The position numbers and the translations under genes are program-made. Of a stretch of 64,000 nt of DNA, positions 38,082 through 47,852 are shown piece after piece. This stretch comes from Actinomadura craniellae (GTDB taxonomy: Bacteria > Actinomycetota > Actinomycetes > Streptosporangiales > Streptosporangiaceae): NCBI RefSeq assembly GCF_003289645.1, contig NZ_QLYX01000015.1, positions 62,001 through 126,000 on the forward strand, given 5' to 3'. The notes beneath the pieces are model-generated. The model made no database searches. It saw nothing but the letters and a program-made list of their open reading frames with translations, and was not told the origin of the DNA. How positions within the stretch are numbered: the stretch's first letter is position 1; the number at the start of each line of letters is the position of its first letter.

Positions 38082-38771
38082 TCAGGGCAGGGCGACCTCG
38101 ACGCCCTTGCGGTCGCTGACGAAGCGCACGTGCCACACGTACAGCCGCAGGTCGTCGGCTCCGGCCTTCTTCCCGACCGGCAGCTGCGCGGCCACCCGGA
38201 CCAGGTAGGACGCGCCGGCGGGCATCATGATGTCGCCGCTGGGCTGCTGGTCGGGCGGGCGGGAGCCGCCGATCCGCCCGATGACCTGGCTCTCGGCCGG
38301 CAGCGTGCACAGGTCGTCCGGCACGCCGGGCTGGGGCATGCAGCGCCCGCGGACGTCCTCGGGCACCAGCGAGCGCCGGACGAACAGGTCGGCGGGGTAG
38401 TCGAGCAGCGCGGGGCCGGACCCCCGGTTGGTCAGGACGTAGTCGACATAGGGGTAGGTGCCGTCCGCGGGCGGTGGCGTGCTCCGCGGCAGCGGCCGGT
38501 CGGACGTCCCGGCCTTGACCGCGCCCAGCCCGTAGGCGTAGCCCTCCGGGGCGGTCAGGTTGAGGACCGGGCCGGTGCCCGGCGACGGTAGCGACGACGC
38601 GTCGGGTGAGGCGCTGGACGCGGCGGCGGGACGGCCGCCGTCGTCGGGGCGTAGTGCAACGACGCCGATCGCGATCGCGGCGATTCCCGCGACGCCGGCG
38701 AGCGTGCCGGCCAGCGCCGCGCTGGTCCCGCGGCGCCGGCGGGCGCGATGCCGGCGATGGCTCCTCGACAT
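38082..38771 (-). CDS. Membrane-anchored extracytoplasmic protein of unknown function
   Basis: This 229-residue protein has a very basic cytoplasmic start (MSRSHRRHRARRRRG), one transmembrane helix (about 17-41) and an outer Ser/Pro-rich linker (to about 70) before a 150-residue beta-rich domain with two cysteines (in GRCMP and DLCTLP) able to form a disulfide. I do not recognise the domain. ATG at 38771 has GGAG 7 bases upstream; the open frame continues to 38933 without a ribosome site. It converges on the acyl-CoA dehydrogenase pair. Confidence 0.75.
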   Translation of the reverse strand: MSRSHRRHRARRRRGTSAALAGTLAGVAGIAAIAIGVVALRPDDGGRPAAASSASPDASSLPSPGTGPVLNLTAPEGYAYGLGAVKAGTSDRPLPRSTPPPADGTYPYVDYVLTNRGSGPALLDYPADLFVRRSLVPEDVRGRCMPQPGVPDDLCTLPAESQVIGRIGGSRPPDQQPSGDIMMPAGASYLVRVAAQLPVGKKAGADDLRLYVWHVRFVSDRKGVEVALP

Positions 38772-38975
38772 GGACTTCTCCCGGGGTTTGCGGCGCGTCC
38801 GGCGCCTCCGGGGCGCCACGGATCTGGGGGCGTCGGCCTCGCCGGATGTGGGCCGAGCGACAGGCGACGGCGGCCGTCGGCTCGGGCGCAGAAACGATAC
38901 CTGAGAGTATCCGTGCCGCGAATCGGGCAGCACGACGACCCTGAGTAGCAGTTTTGTCAGCTCGGCTTTATCAGC

Positions 38976-40256
38976 TCACTGAGTAAGAACCCCGGCCCGG
39001 CCGAGCCCGCGCAGCGAGGCGTCCAGCAGTTCCGCGGTGTGCGCCACCGCGATCTCCTCGCCCCGCCGCCGCAGCGCCGCCGCGATCTGCATGGAGCAGC
39101 CGGGGTTGGCGGCCACCAGCAGTTCGGCGCCGGTGGCCCGGACGTTCTCGGCCTTGCGGTCGCCGAGCTCGCCGGCCGCCTCGGGCTGGAACAGGTTGTA
39201 GGTCCCGGCGGACCCGCAGCAGATCTCGGGGTCCGCGATCTCCCGGACCGTAAGCCCGGGGATCCCGGCGAGCAGCGCCCGGGGCTGGGCACGCACGCCC
39301 TGGGCGTGCGACAGGTGGCAGGCGTCGTGGTAGGCGACGGTGGCCGGCACCGGGTGCCGTTCCGCCCGGGGGCCCAGCTCCACCAAGAACTCCGCCAGGT
39401 CCCGGGTCCGCGCGCCGAGCGCCTCCGCCCGCGCCGCCCAGGCCGGGTCGCCGGACAGCAGGTCGGCGTACTCCTTCATGGCCGAGCCGCAGCCGGCGGC
39501 GTTGACCACGATGACATCGACGCCCTCGAACGCCTCGACGGTACGCCGGGCGAAGGCACGGGCCTCATCCGCCCGGCCCGAGTGCAGCGACAGCGCCCCG
39601 CAGCAGCCCTGGTGCCGGGGGACGACCACGTCACAGCCCTCCAGCGCCAGCACCCGGGCGGTGGCCGCGTTCACCCCGGGGAAGAACTCGCGCTGCACGC
39701 AGCCGGTCAGCATGCCGACGGTGGCCCGCCGGTCGCCCCGGGCGGCCACCCGTTCGGGCAGCCGGGGTGCCCGGCCGGGGGCCGGCGCCAGCCGTTCCAT
39801 CGCCGCCAGCGACGGCGAGATCCGCTCCAGCAGCCCGGTCCGCCGGACGGCCCGGTCCAGGCCGCTGCGCCGGTAGGCGCGCAGCGGGCCGCGCAGCGCG
39901 CGCAGCCGCCGCGGGTAGGGGAACAGCGCGAAGACCATGCCGCGGATCGCCCGCTCGCCCCGCGTCCGCGGGTGCTCCTGCTCCACCTGGGCGCGGGTGA
40001 CCTCGATCAGCCGGTCGTACTGGACGCCGGACGGGCAGGAGGTCACGCACGCCATGCATCCCAGGCACGCGTCGAAGTGACCGGCCATCGACGGGGTCAG
40101 CGGGGTGCCCTCGGCGTGCTGCTTCATCAGGTGGATCCGGCCGCGCGGGGAGTCCATCTCCTCGCCCCACAGCACGTAGGTGGGGCAGGTGGGCAGGCAG
40201 AACCCGCAGTGCACGCAGTCGTCGATCAGCTTGGGGAGCTCTTCGGGGGCCGTCAT
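38976..40256 (-). CDS. glcF: Glycolate oxidase iron-sulfur subunit GlcF
   Basis: This 426-residue protein has two ferredoxin-type [4Fe-4S] motifs, C14-C17-C20-C24 and C64-C67-C70-C74, and two CCG cysteine-rich domains (GCCGAL near 200 and CCGSAG near 340). It transfers electrons from the GlcD/GlcE flavins to the quinone pool. It is the last gene of malate synthase-glcD-glcE-glcF, with 6 bases after glcE. Related lactate or heterodisulfide reductases share CCG domains, but the adjoining glcD and glcE settle the call. Confidence 0.93.
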   Translation of the reverse strand: MTAPEELPKLIDDCVHCGFCLPTCPTYVLWGEEMDSPRGRIHLMKQHAEGTPLTPSMAGHFDACLGCMACVTSCPSGVQYDRLIEVTRAQVEQEHPRTRGERAIRGMVFALFPYPRRLRALRGPLRAYRRSGLDRAVRRTGLLERISPSLAAMERLAPAPGRAPRLPERVAARGDRRATVGMLTGCVQREFFPGVNAATARVLALEGCDVVVPRHQGCCGALSLHSGRADEARAFARRTVEAFEGVDVIVVNAAGCGSAMKEYADLLSGDPAWAARAEALGARTRDLAEFLVELGPRAERHPVPATVAYHDACHLSHAQGVRAQPRALLAGIPGLTVREIADPEICCGSAGTYNLFQPEAAGELGDRKAENVRATGAELLVAANPGCSMQIAAALRRRGEEIAVAHTAELLDASLRGLGRAGVLTQ

Positions 40257-40262
40257 CTCAGC

Positions 40263-41459
40263 TCAGATCCCTCCTGCGAACCGGCCCGGCGACATCCGGT
40301 GGCCGGGGTCGAACTGGTCCTTCACCCGTCGCATCAGGCGCAGGGCGGGCACCGGACCCCACAGGTCGAGCCCGGCGTGCAGGCCGGGCGGCGCGGCCCG
40401 CACCACCAGCCCGGCGTCCAGCGGGGCGAGCCGGTCCCGCAGCTCGGGCACCGCCGCGGCGGCGGAGGCGGGCAGCCGGGCGTGCAGCCGTCCGGTACCG
40501 GCCGAGCCGCCGACCTCCGCGCCCGCCTCGCCGGCCGCGGCGAGCACGCCCGGCAGCGCGGCCGGCGGCAGGGTCAGTTCCAGCAGCAGGTCGTCCGCGG
40601 CGGCCGGGGGACGGTTCCACCAGGCGGGCGGCTCGTCACCGACCTCGGCGGCGGGGCCGAGCAGCCGGGCGACCTGCTCCGCGCGGGCCGCGATCCCGGC
40701 GGCGACGCCCTCGACCAGGACGCCGACGGCGTACGGGCCACCGGGCGGCGCGTGGATCTCGACCGCGGCGGGCACCGCCGCGGAGTGCAGCACGGCTTGC
40801 ACGGCTGGGTGCGGATCGTCCACCCGCGCGGTGACGTAGGCCCGCGCGGCCGGCAGCGGGTGCAGGCGGAAGGAGGCGGCCACGATCAGCCCGAGGGTGC
40901 CGAACGAGCCGGTGAACAGCCGGCCCAGGTCGTAGCCGGCGACGTTCTTGACGACCTTGCCGCCGGACCGGGCGACCTCGCCGTCGGCGCGGACCACCGT
41001 GATCCCGATGACCAGGTCGCGCGGCCCGCCGTAGAGCAGCCGCAGCGGCCCGGCCGCGCCGGTGGCGAGGGTGCCGCCCACGGTCGATCCGGCCAGCGGC
41101 CGGTCCAGGGCCAGCCGCTGCCCCTGCCCGGCCAGGACCTCGGCCAGCCGGTCCACCGGCAGCCCGGCCTCGACGGTGACCACGAGGTCCCCGGCGGCGT
41201 GCTCGATCACCCGGTCCAGCCGCCGGGTGTCGACGACCAGGTCGCACTCGCGCGGCGGGGCGCCCCAGCCCAGCCGGGTGCCGGCGCCGCGCGGCACCAC
41301 CGCCAGCCCGTGCGCGGCGGCGGCCCGCAGCGTCCCGGCGGCCTCGGCCACGGTGCCGGGGGAGGCCACCCAGCGCGGCCGGACGCCGAGGACCGCGTCC
41401 GCCGCCGCCCCGGACCGGACGTCGGGGCACGCCTTCTCCAGGGCCTCCTGGACGTTCAT
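40263..41459 (-). CDS. glcE: Glycolate oxidase FAD-binding subunit GlcE
   Basis: This 398-residue FAD_binding_4 protein has the motif VVPRGAGTRLGWG (near 53-65), VGGTLATGAAGPLRLLYGG (near 128-146) and a terminal FDPGHRMSPGRF, typical of GlcE. It forms the glycolate dehydrogenase complex with GlcD and GlcF. The ATG overlaps the glcD stop by one base (TGATG), so the two are translationally coupled. Confidence 0.93.
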   Translation of the reverse strand: MNVQEALEKACPDVRSGAAADAVLGVRPRWVASPGTVAEAAGTLRAAAAHGLAVVPRGAGTRLGWGAPPRECDLVVDTRRLDRVIEHAAGDLVVTVEAGLPVDRLAEVLAGQGQRLALDRPLAGSTVGGTLATGAAGPLRLLYGGPRDLVIGITVVRADGEVARSGGKVVKNVAGYDLGRLFTGSFGTLGLIVAASFRLHPLPAARAYVTARVDDPHPAVQAVLHSAAVPAAVEIHAPPGGPYAVGVLVEGVAAGIAARAEQVARLLGPAAEVGDEPPAWWNRPPAAADDLLLELTLPPAALPGVLAAAGEAGAEVGGSAGTGRLHARLPASAAAAVPELRDRLAPLDAGLVVRAAPPGLHAGLDLWGPVPALRLMRRVKDQFDPGHRMSPGRFAGGI

Positions 41460-42898
41460 CAGAACAGATCCGCCTTTCCCTGCTCCACCAGCGGGTGCAC
41501 GCCCTTGCGGACGCCGGGCACCTCGCCGCACAGCCGCGGGGTGGGGAACACCTTGCCCGGGTTGCAGAGCCCGGCCGGGTCGAACGCGCAGCGCACCATC
41601 TGCATGGTGTCCAGGTCGATGTCGGTGAACATCCGCGGCATGTACCGGGACTTGTCCACGCCGACCCCGTGCTCTCCGGTGATCGACCCGCCGTGCTCGA
41701 TGCAGAGGTCGAGGATCTTCCCGGAGACCTCCTCGGCCCGCTCGGCGGCGCCGGGCTCGGCGTCGTCGAAGAGCACCAGCGGGTGCAGGTTGCCGTCGCC
41801 GGCGTGGAAGACGTTCGCCACCTTGATCCCCGACTGCCGCGACAGTTCGTCGATGCGGCCCAGCACCTCCGGCAGCGCGGTCCGCGGGATCACTCCGTCC
41901 TGGACCAGGTAGGCGGGGCTGATTCGGCCCACCGCGGCGAACGCCGACCGGCGGCCCTTCCAGATCAGCGCCCGCTGGGCGTCGTCGGCGGCGATGCGGA
42001 TCTCGAATGCCCCGGCGTCCCGGCACAGCCGTTCCACCTCGGCGAACTGGTGCTCCACCTCCGCGGCCGGGCCGTCCAGTTCGACGATCAGCACCGCTCC
42101 GGCGCCGGGCGGGTAGCCGCAGGCCACCGCGTCCTCGGCGGCCTCGATCGACAGGGCGTCCATCATCTCGATGGCGGCGGGCACCACCCCGGCGCCGATG
42201 ATCGCGGATACCGCCACGCCACCGGCCTCGATCGACTCGAACGCGGCCAGCAGGGTCTGCACGGTCTCGGGCACCCGGGTCAGCCGTACCGTGATCTTGG
42301 TGGTGATGCCGAGGGTGCCCTCGGCGCCGACGAACGCGCCCAGCAGGTCGTACCCGGGACCGTCGGTGAGGGTGACGATCTCGCCGTCGGGGGTGACCAC
42401 CTCGCAGGCGAGCACGTGGTGGGCGGTGAAGCCGTACTTCAGGCAGTGCGCTCCGCCGGAGTTCTCCGCGACGTTGCCGCCGACCGAGCAGATCTGCTGG
42501 CTGGACGGGTCGGGGGCGAAGTAGTACCCCTCGGACCGGACCGCCCGGGTCACGTCCAGGTTGATCACGCCGGGTTCGACCACCGCCCGGCGGTTCGCAA
42601 TGTCGATCTCCAGGATGCGGCGCATCCTGGCGGTGACGATCAGCACTCCGTCGGTGCGGGGCAGCGCCCCGCCGGACAGGCCGGTGCCCGAGCCGCGGGC
42701 CACGTACGGCACCCCCGCCGCGACGCACAGGCGGACCACCGCGGCCACCTGCTCGGCGCTCTCGGGGAGCACCACCACCCCGGGCGTCGCCCGGTGGTGG
42801 GTCAGCCCGTCGCATTCGTAGGTGCGCAGCCGGACCGGGTCGGTGATGACCGCGCCGGGGCCGAGCAGATCGACGAGGGCGCGGGTGATTTCCTCCAT
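41459..42898 (-). CDS. glcD: Glycolate oxidase catalytic subunit GlcD
   Basis: This 479-residue FAD-linked oxidase has the FAD loop YVARGSGTGLSGGALP (near 64-79), a FAD-oxidase C-terminal domain with NVFHAGDGNLHP (near 310) and the end motif CNPGKVFPTPR. It oxidises glycolate (or D-lactate) to glyoxylate (or pyruvate). I chose ATG at 42898 because GGAGG lies 8 bases upstream; ATG at 42904 is only 2 bases from that site. A hairpin between this gene and malate synthase may set their ratio. Confidence 0.93.
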   Translation of the reverse strand: MEEITRALVDLLGPGAVITDPVRLRTYECDGLTHHRATPGVVVLPESAEQVAAVVRLCVAAGVPYVARGSGTGLSGGALPRTDGVLIVTARMRRILEIDIANRRAVVEPGVINLDVTRAVRSEGYYFAPDPSSQQICSVGGNVAENSGGAHCLKYGFTAHHVLACEVVTPDGEIVTLTDGPGYDLLGAFVGAEGTLGITTKITVRLTRVPETVQTLLAAFESIEAGGVAVSAIIGAGVVPAAIEMMDALSIEAAEDAVACGYPPGAGAVLIVELDGPAAEVEHQFAEVERLCRDAGAFEIRIAADDAQRALIWKGRRSAFAAVGRISPAYLVQDGVIPRTALPEVLGRIDELSRQSGIKVANVFHAGDGNLHPLVLFDDAEPGAAERAEEVSGKILDLCIEHGGSITGEHGVGVDKSRYMPRMFTDIDLDTMQMVRCAFDPAGLCNPGKVFPTPRLCGEVPGVRKGVHPLVEQGKADLF

Positions 42899-42920
42899 CG
42901 GCATCCCCTCCGGGATGGGA

Positions 42921-42948
42921 CCCCCGGGATCCGGGCGGACCCCGGGGG
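42921..42948 (-). terminator. Hairpin between malate synthase and glcD
   Basis: CCCCCGGG (42921-42928) and CCCGGGGG (42941-42948) form an 8-base-pair stem in the 52-base space between two genes of the same direction. A second small stem, CATCCC/GGGATG at 42902-42917, covers the glcD ribosome site. They could attenuate glcDEF expression. Confidence 0.5.
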
Positions 42949-42956
42949 ACGGAGCG

Positions 42957-44564
42957 CTACGGCATCTGCTGGTACGCGGGGGTCGTCAGGAACTCCGAGT
43001 ACTCGTCGGCCAGCGTGACCTGCTTGAAGAGGGTCACGGCCTGGTCGTAGCGCGGTTCGTTGTAGGCGTCGCCGAGCTCGGTGCGGATCTGCGCCAGTTC
43101 CTCGCCGAGGATCCGCTCGACCAGCTCCTTGGTGACCTTGGTGCCGTCGGACAGCTCGACGCCGTTGTAGATCCACTGCCACACCTGGGACCGGGAGATC
43201 TCCGCGGTGGCGGCGTCCTCCATCAGGTTGTGGATCGCGACCGCGCCGCTGCCGTTCAGCCAGGTGGCCAGGTAGCGCAACGCGACGTCGATGTTGTTGC
43301 GCAGCCCGGTCTCGGTGATCTCGCCCGGGGTCTTGTCGACCGAGAGCAGGTCGGCGGCCGACACGCTGACGTCCTCGCGGAGCCGGTCGCGCTGGTTCGG
43401 CCGGTCGCCGAGCACGCCGTCGAAGACCTCCCGGCAGACCGGCACCAGGTCGGGGTGGGCCACCCAGGAACCGTCGAAGCCGTCGCCGGACTCGCGGGTC
43501 TTGTCGGCCCGCACCTTCTCCAGGGCGATCTTGTTGACCTCCTCGTCCCGGCGGGACGGGATGAACGCCGCCATGCCGCCGATGGCGTGCGCGCCGCGCT
43601 TGTGGCAGGTGCGCACCAGCAGTTCGGTGTAGGCGCGCATGAACGGGGCGGTCATGGTGATCGCGTTCCGCTCGGGCAGCACGAACGCCGGGCCCCGGTC
43701 GCGGAACTTCTTGATGACCGAGAACAGGTAGTCCCAGCGGCCGGCGTTCAGCCCCGCGGAGTGGTCGCGCAGTTCATAGAGGATCTCCTCCATCTCGAAC
43801 GCGGCCGGGATGGTCTCGATCAGCACCGTGGCGCGGATGGTGCCGCGGGGGATGCCCAGCTCGTCCTGCGCGAAGTTGAAGGCGTCGTTCCACAGCCGCG
43901 CCTCCAGGTGGCTCTCCATCTTGGGCAGGTAGAAGTACGGGCCCTTGCCCTTGGCGAGCTGCCGGCGGGCGCTGTGGAAGAAGTACAGCCCGAAGTCGAA
44001 CAGCGAGCCCGACATCGGCCTGCCGTCCACCAGGAGGTGCTTCTCCTGCATGTGCCAGCCGCGCGGCCGGACCACGATGGTGGCGAGTTCCCCGTCGGCC
44101 TTGAGGGCGTAGGACTTGCCGCTCTTGGGGTCGGTGAAGTCGATGGTGCGGTCGAGGGCGTCGCGCAGGTTGAGCTGGCCCTCGATCATGTTGTTCCACA
44201 GCGGGGTGTTGGCGTCCTCGAAGTCGGCCAGCCACACCTTGGCGCCCGAGTTGAGCGCGTTGATCGTCATCTTGCGGTCGGTCGGGCCGGTGATCTCCAC
44301 CCGGCGGTCGACCAGGCCCGGAGCGGGGTCGGCGACCCGCCAGCTGTCGTCCGTGCGGACGCCGGCGGTCTCGGGGAGGAAGTCCAGGGTGCCGCCCTTG
44401 GACAGCATCTCCTGCCGTTCGGCGCGCTTGGCCAGCAGTTCCTCGCGGCGCGCGCCGAACTCGCGCTGCAGGCCGGCCAGGAGGGTCAGTGCCTCCGGCG
44501 TCAGGATCTCGTCGTAGCGCTCGTGGAGAGGACCGGTGATCTCCACTCCCTCGGGTGCAGCCAT
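42957..44564 (-). CDS. aceB: Malate synthase A
   Basis: This 535-residue enzyme condenses glyoxylate with acetyl-CoA to malate. Its length and motifs fit malate synthase [12 protein letters not shown] (near 111-121), [19 protein letters not shown] (near 246-264), [17 protein letters not shown] (near 270-286) and [15 protein letters not shown] (near 385). It heads an operon with glcDEF, giving a route from glycolate to malate. No isocitrate lyase gene is in the window, so glycolate, purine or allantoin breakdown may be the glyoxylate source. A palindrome upstream is a likely operator. Confidence 0.97.
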   Translation of the reverse strand: MAAPEGVEITGPLHERYDEILTPEALTLLAGLQREFGARREELLAKRAERQEMLSKGGTLDFLPETAGVRTDDSWRVADPAPGLVDRRVEITGPTDRKMTINALNSGAKVWLADFEDANTPLWNNMIEGQLNLRDALDRTIDFTDPKSGKSYALKADGELATIVVRPRGWHMQEKHLLVDGRPMSGSLFDFGLYFFHSARRQLAKGKGPYFYLPKMESHLEARLWNDAFNFAQDELGIPRGTIRATVLIETIPAAFEMEEILYELRDHSAGLNAGRWDYLFSVIKKFRDRGPAFVLPERNAITMTAPFMRAYTELLVRTCHKRGAHAIGGMAAFIPSRRDEEVNKIALEKVRADKTRESGDGFDGSWVAHPDLVPVCREVFDGVLGDRPNQRDRLREDVSVSAADLLSVDKTPGEITETGLRNNIDVALRYLATWLNGSGAVAIHNLMEDAATAEISRSQVWQWIYNGVELSDGTKVTKELVERILGEELAQIRTELGDAYNEPRYDQAVTLFKQVTLADEYSEFLTTPAYQQMP

Positions 44565-44574
44565 CTGCCCGACC

Positions 44575-44589
44575 TTTCGTATAGCGAAA
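44575..44589. promoter_or_regulatory. Operator palindrome before malate synthase
   Basis: TTTCG-TATAG-CGAAA is a perfect 5-5-5 palindrome 11 bases before the malate synthase start, within an A/T-rich stretch that runs to about 44612. It resembles IclR/AllR-family operators that respond to glyoxylate or allantoin; the family assignment is inference. Confidence 0.6.
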
Positions 44590-44777
44590 TCATCCTTCTG
44601 TTAAATGAAACGCTAGTCGCCCGCCCCGAACCGGGTCAAAGCGGGGTCGTCGCGTCCAGCCCGGTCCTACCCCTCCTGCGGGATGGGAGCCGCGGGAGGG
44701 GGGAACAAAAGCAGGTGAAACCCCGTTCCCCACGTGGGACGATCGGTGTCCGATCCCGTCGACCGCACAGGAGACCT

Positions 44778-46208
44778 ATGACTGCGATCCCGTTCGAAGA
44801 CCGCGACGACTTCCACGAGAACCCCGAGGAACCGCTCACCGGCGACATGGACCTCGCCGACCGGCAGGCACTGCGGAGGGTCGCGGGCCTGTCAACGGAG
44901 CTCGCGGACGTCACCGAGGTCGAGTACCGCGCGCTGCGGCTGGAACGGGTGGTGCTCGTCGGCGTGTGGACCGACGGCGACGTCCTGCGGGCCGAAGGCT
45001 CGCTGCGTGAGCTGGCGCTGCTCGCCGAGACCGCCGGCTCCCAGGTGCTGGAAGGGCTGATCCAGCGCCGGAACAAGCCCGACCCCGCGACCTACATCGG
45101 TTCCGGCAAGGCCGCCGAACTCGCCGACGTCGTCGTCGCCACCGGCGCCGACACCGTCATCTGCGACGGCGAACTCGCGCCCAGCCAGCTCCGCCGGCTG
45201 GAGGAGGTCGTCAAGGTCAAGGTCATCGACCGGACGGCCCTGATCCTCGACATCTTCGCCCAGCACGCGCGCAGCCGCGAGGGCAAGGCCCAGGTCGAGC
45301 TGGCGCAGATGGAGTACTTCCTGCCCCGGCTGCGCGGCTGGGGCGACGCGCTGTCCCGCCAGGCCGGCGGCCGGGCCGGCGGCGGCAACGGCGGCGTGGG
45401 CCTGCGCGGCCCCGGTGAGACCAAGATCGAGACCGATCGGCGCCGGATCCGCTCCAAGATGGCCAAGCTGCGCCGGGAGATCGCCGAGATGGCCGTCTCC
45501 CGCGAGACCAAGCGGGCCGGGCGGCGGCGCCGCGAGGTGCCGGCGGTCGCGATCGCCGGATACACCAACGCCGGCAAGTCCTCGCTGCTCAACCGGCTGA
45601 CCGGGGCGGGCGTCCTGGTGGAGGACGCGCTGTTCGCCACCCTCGACCCGACCGTGCGCCGGGCGGCCACCCCCGGCGGGCGGACCTTCACGCTCGCCGA
45701 CACGGTGGGCTTCGTGCGGCACCTGCCGCACCAGCTCGTCGAGGCGTTCCGCTCCACGCTGGAGGAGGTCTCCGACGCCGACCTCATCCTGCACGTCGTG
45801 GACGGCTCCGACGCCTACCCCGAGGGGCAGATCGACGCGGTCCGCGAGGTGCTGCGGGAGATCGGCGCCGATCAGGTGACCGAGCTCGTGGTGATCAACA
45901 AGTCCGACGCCGCCGACCCGCTCACCGTGGCCCGGCTGCGCCGCCGCGAGCCGCACAGCGTGGTGGTCTCGGCGCGCAGCGGCGCCGGGGTCGACGACCT
46001 GCTCGCCGCGATCGAGGGCGCGCTGCCCGGACTGGAGCGCGAGGTCCGCGTGCTGGTGCCCTACGACCGGGGTGACCTGGTCGCCCGGGTGCACGACCAG
46101 GGCGAGGTGCTCGCGCAGGACCACACCGGCGAGGGCACCGTGCTGCACGCCCGGGTGCCCGAGAGCCTGGCGGGCGAGCTCGAAAGGTTCGCCGCCGCGG
46201 CCGTGTGA
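44778..46208 (+). CDS. hflX: Ribosome-associated GTPase HflX
   Basis: This 476-residue GTPase has an N-terminal HflX domain with the glycine-rich linker GGRAGGGNGGVGLRGPGETK (197-216), a coiled coil and a GTPase domain with G1 GYTNAGKSS (261-269), G3 DTVGFVRHLP and G4 NKSD. HflX splits stalled ribosomes in heat and antibiotic stress, and in mycobacteria affects macrolide tolerance. The ATG at 44778 follows CAGGAGACCT. A hairpin lies just after the stop. Confidence 0.96.
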   Translation: MTAIPFEDRDDFHENPEEPLTGDMDLADRQALRRVAGLSTELADVTEVEYRALRLERVVLVGVWTDGDVLRAEGSLRELALLAETAGSQVLEGLIQRRNKPDPATYIGSGKAAELADVVVATGADTVICDGELAPSQLRRLEEVVKVKVIDRTALILDIFAQHARSREGKAQVELAQMEYFLPRLRGWGDALSRQAGGRAGGGNGGVGLRGPGETKIETDRRRIRSKMAKLRREIAEMAVSRETKRAGRRRREVPAVAIAGYTNAGKSSLLNRLTGAGVLVEDALFATLDPTVRRAATPGGRTFTLADTVGFVRHLPHQLVEAFRSTLEEVSDADLILHVVDGSDAYPEGQIDAVREVLREIGADQVTELVVINKSDAADPLTVARLRRREPHSVVVSARSGAGVDDLLAAIEGALPGLEREVRVLVPYDRGDLVARVHDQGEVLAQDHTGEGTVLHARVPESLAGELERFAAAAV

Positions 46209-46562
46209 ACGATCACGGCCTCGGTATTCGACTTGACGAATCCGGGGAAGGCCGTACCGTCATGTGCCCGGGGTGGACATCGGAGGGGATGGGCGTTCTG
46301 ATGCCCGCTCCGGGTGGGGCGTGGGGAACCTTGCCAGGTCCCGGGGCGTTTCTTTGCGAGAGGTTGTCCATCAGGCCTCGCGTGCACTACCGTGACGAAA
46401 CCGATATCTCCGGGCTCGTTGCTCCTGGCGGTCAACCGACCGCCAGAACTCCCGCGATGGTTCGCCGGCACCCAGTCGGTGGTTGCGTTCGAGAGCAGGT
46501 GACCCTCATGGCGTCCGGACGTCCTCTTCCCGCGCCGGCCGGCGCATCCGGTCGGTGACGCG
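46209..46562. other. Leader region with two hairpins between hflX and the amidohydrolase gene
   Basis: This 354-base gap begins with the hflX terminator (46215-46255). A perfect 8-base-pair stem, TGGCGGTC-AACC-GACCGCCA, lies at 46426-46445. A 17-codon frame from ATG 46509 (MASGRPLPAPAGASGR) stops 3 bases before the next gene and is preceded by AGCAGG. TACCGT at 46389-46394 is a possible -10. This could be a regulated leader, though none of it matches a riboswitch I recognise. Confidence 0.4.
46215..46255 (+). terminator. hflX terminator
   Basis: ACGGCCT (46215-46221) pairs with AGGCCGT (46249-46255), and inside it CGG/CCG and ATTCG/CGAAT continue the stem around ACTTGA. It starts 7 bases after the hflX stop. 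Confidence 0.65.
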
Positions 46563-47777
46563 ATGACGGTACGGCTGTTGACCAACATCGGCAGGCTCTG
46601 GACGGGCACCGATGTCTGCAGTAACGCCGCCGTTCTCATCCACGACGACCGCATCGTCTGGGCCGGCCCGGCCTCCGACCTGCCGCAGAGCGTCCCCGGC
46701 GTCATCGACGACATCGTCGACGTCGACCACGTCGAGAACCTCGGCGGCGGGCTGGTCACCCCCGGGCTGATCGACGCGCACGCCCATCCGGTGTACGCGG
46801 GCAACCGCTGGGCCGAACTCGCCATGCGCACCAGCGGCTCCTCCCACTCCGACATCGCCGCGGCCGGCGGCGGGGTGGCCTCGACCGTCACAGTGACCCG
46901 TGGGACCGATCCATGGACCCTGTGCAACGCCGTGCGCGAGCGGCTGCGCCACTGGATCATGAGCGGTACCACCACGGTGGAGGCCAAGACCGGCTACCAC
47001 CTGACCCGTGACGGCGAACTGGCCGACATCCGGATGCTCCGCTCGCTGGAGGGCGAGCCGTCGATGCCGCGCATCCACGCCACGTTCCTGGCCGCGCACA
47101 TCCTCCCGCCGGAGTTCTTCGGGCGGCGCCGCGAGTACGTCGAGGCCGTCCGGCTGTGGGCCGGGGACGCCGCGGCGGCCGGCGCCGACAGCATCGACGT
47201 CTACTGCGACGAGGGCCACTTCACCCCCGACGAGGCGCGGGTGCTGCTGCACGCGGGCAAGCAGGCCGGGCTCAAGACCCGCATGCACGCCTGTGCCAAC
47301 GAGCGCATCGGCGCCGCGCAGGTCGCCGCCGAGATGGGCTGCGCGTCCGCCGACCTGCTGACCCACGCCTCCAACGACGACATCAAGGCGCTCGCCCACG
47401 TCGGGGTCACCGCGACCGTCTGCCCGGGCAGCGCATTGCACGGCGACCGGCCGACGCCGCCGGCCCGCGCCATGCTCGACCACGGCGTGACGCTCGCGCT
47501 GGGCACCGACCACAACCCCGGATCGTGCGGTATCACCTCGATGCCCGTGGTGATCGGGCTGGCGGTGGCGATGTTCGGGTTGAGTGTCACCGAGGCGCTG
47601 CGCGCGGCCACCCTTGGTGGTGCCGCCGCGCTCCGGGTCGGTGACCGGGGCTCGCTGGCGCCGGGCATGATGGCCGACATCGTGCTGTGGGACGCCGACC
47701 ACGAGGGCGCCTTCGCCTGGGCGTTCGGGCTGCGTGCGCTGCGGGTCTGGCGCGGCGGCACGCCGATCCAGCCCTGA
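46563..47777 (+). CDS. Imidazolonepropionase-like amidohydrolase
   Basis: This 404-residue amidohydrolase resembles HutI, which opens the ring of imidazolonepropionate in histidine breakdown. Visible motifs are DAHAHPVYAG (71-80, metal histidines 73 and 75), HATFLAAHILP (near 178), MHACANERIGAAQ (near 242) and LALGTDHNPGS (near 315, metal aspartate). HutI usually has HADQ where this has HACAN, and no other hut gene is nearby, so a related lactamase or imidazolone activity on another substrate is possible. No strong ribosome site precedes the ATG. Confidence 0.75.
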   Translation: MTVRLLTNIGRLWTGTDVCSNAAVLIHDDRIVWAGPASDLPQSVPGVIDDIVDVDHVENLGGGLVTPGLIDAHAHPVYAGNRWAELAMRTSGSSHSDIAAAGGGVASTVTVTRGTDPWTLCNAVRERLRHWIMSGTTTVEAKTGYHLTRDGELADIRMLRSLEGEPSMPRIHATFLAAHILPPEFFGRRREYVEAVRLWAGDAAAAGADSIDVYCDEGHFTPDEARVLLHAGKQAGLKTRMHACANERIGAAQVAAEMGCASADLLTHASNDDIKALAHVGVTATVCPGSALHGDRPTPPARAMLDHGVTLALGTDHNPGSCGITSMPVVIGLAVAMFGLSVTEALRAATLGGAAALRVGDRGSLAPGMMADIVLWDADHEGAFAWAFGLRALRVWRGGTPIQP

Positions 47778-47852
47778 ACCCGTCGCGCAGACGTTACATT
47801 CCGAGATATCCCGTTCACGGATCTTGAGGTTTCCTGCGAGTAGTCTCCCGTC

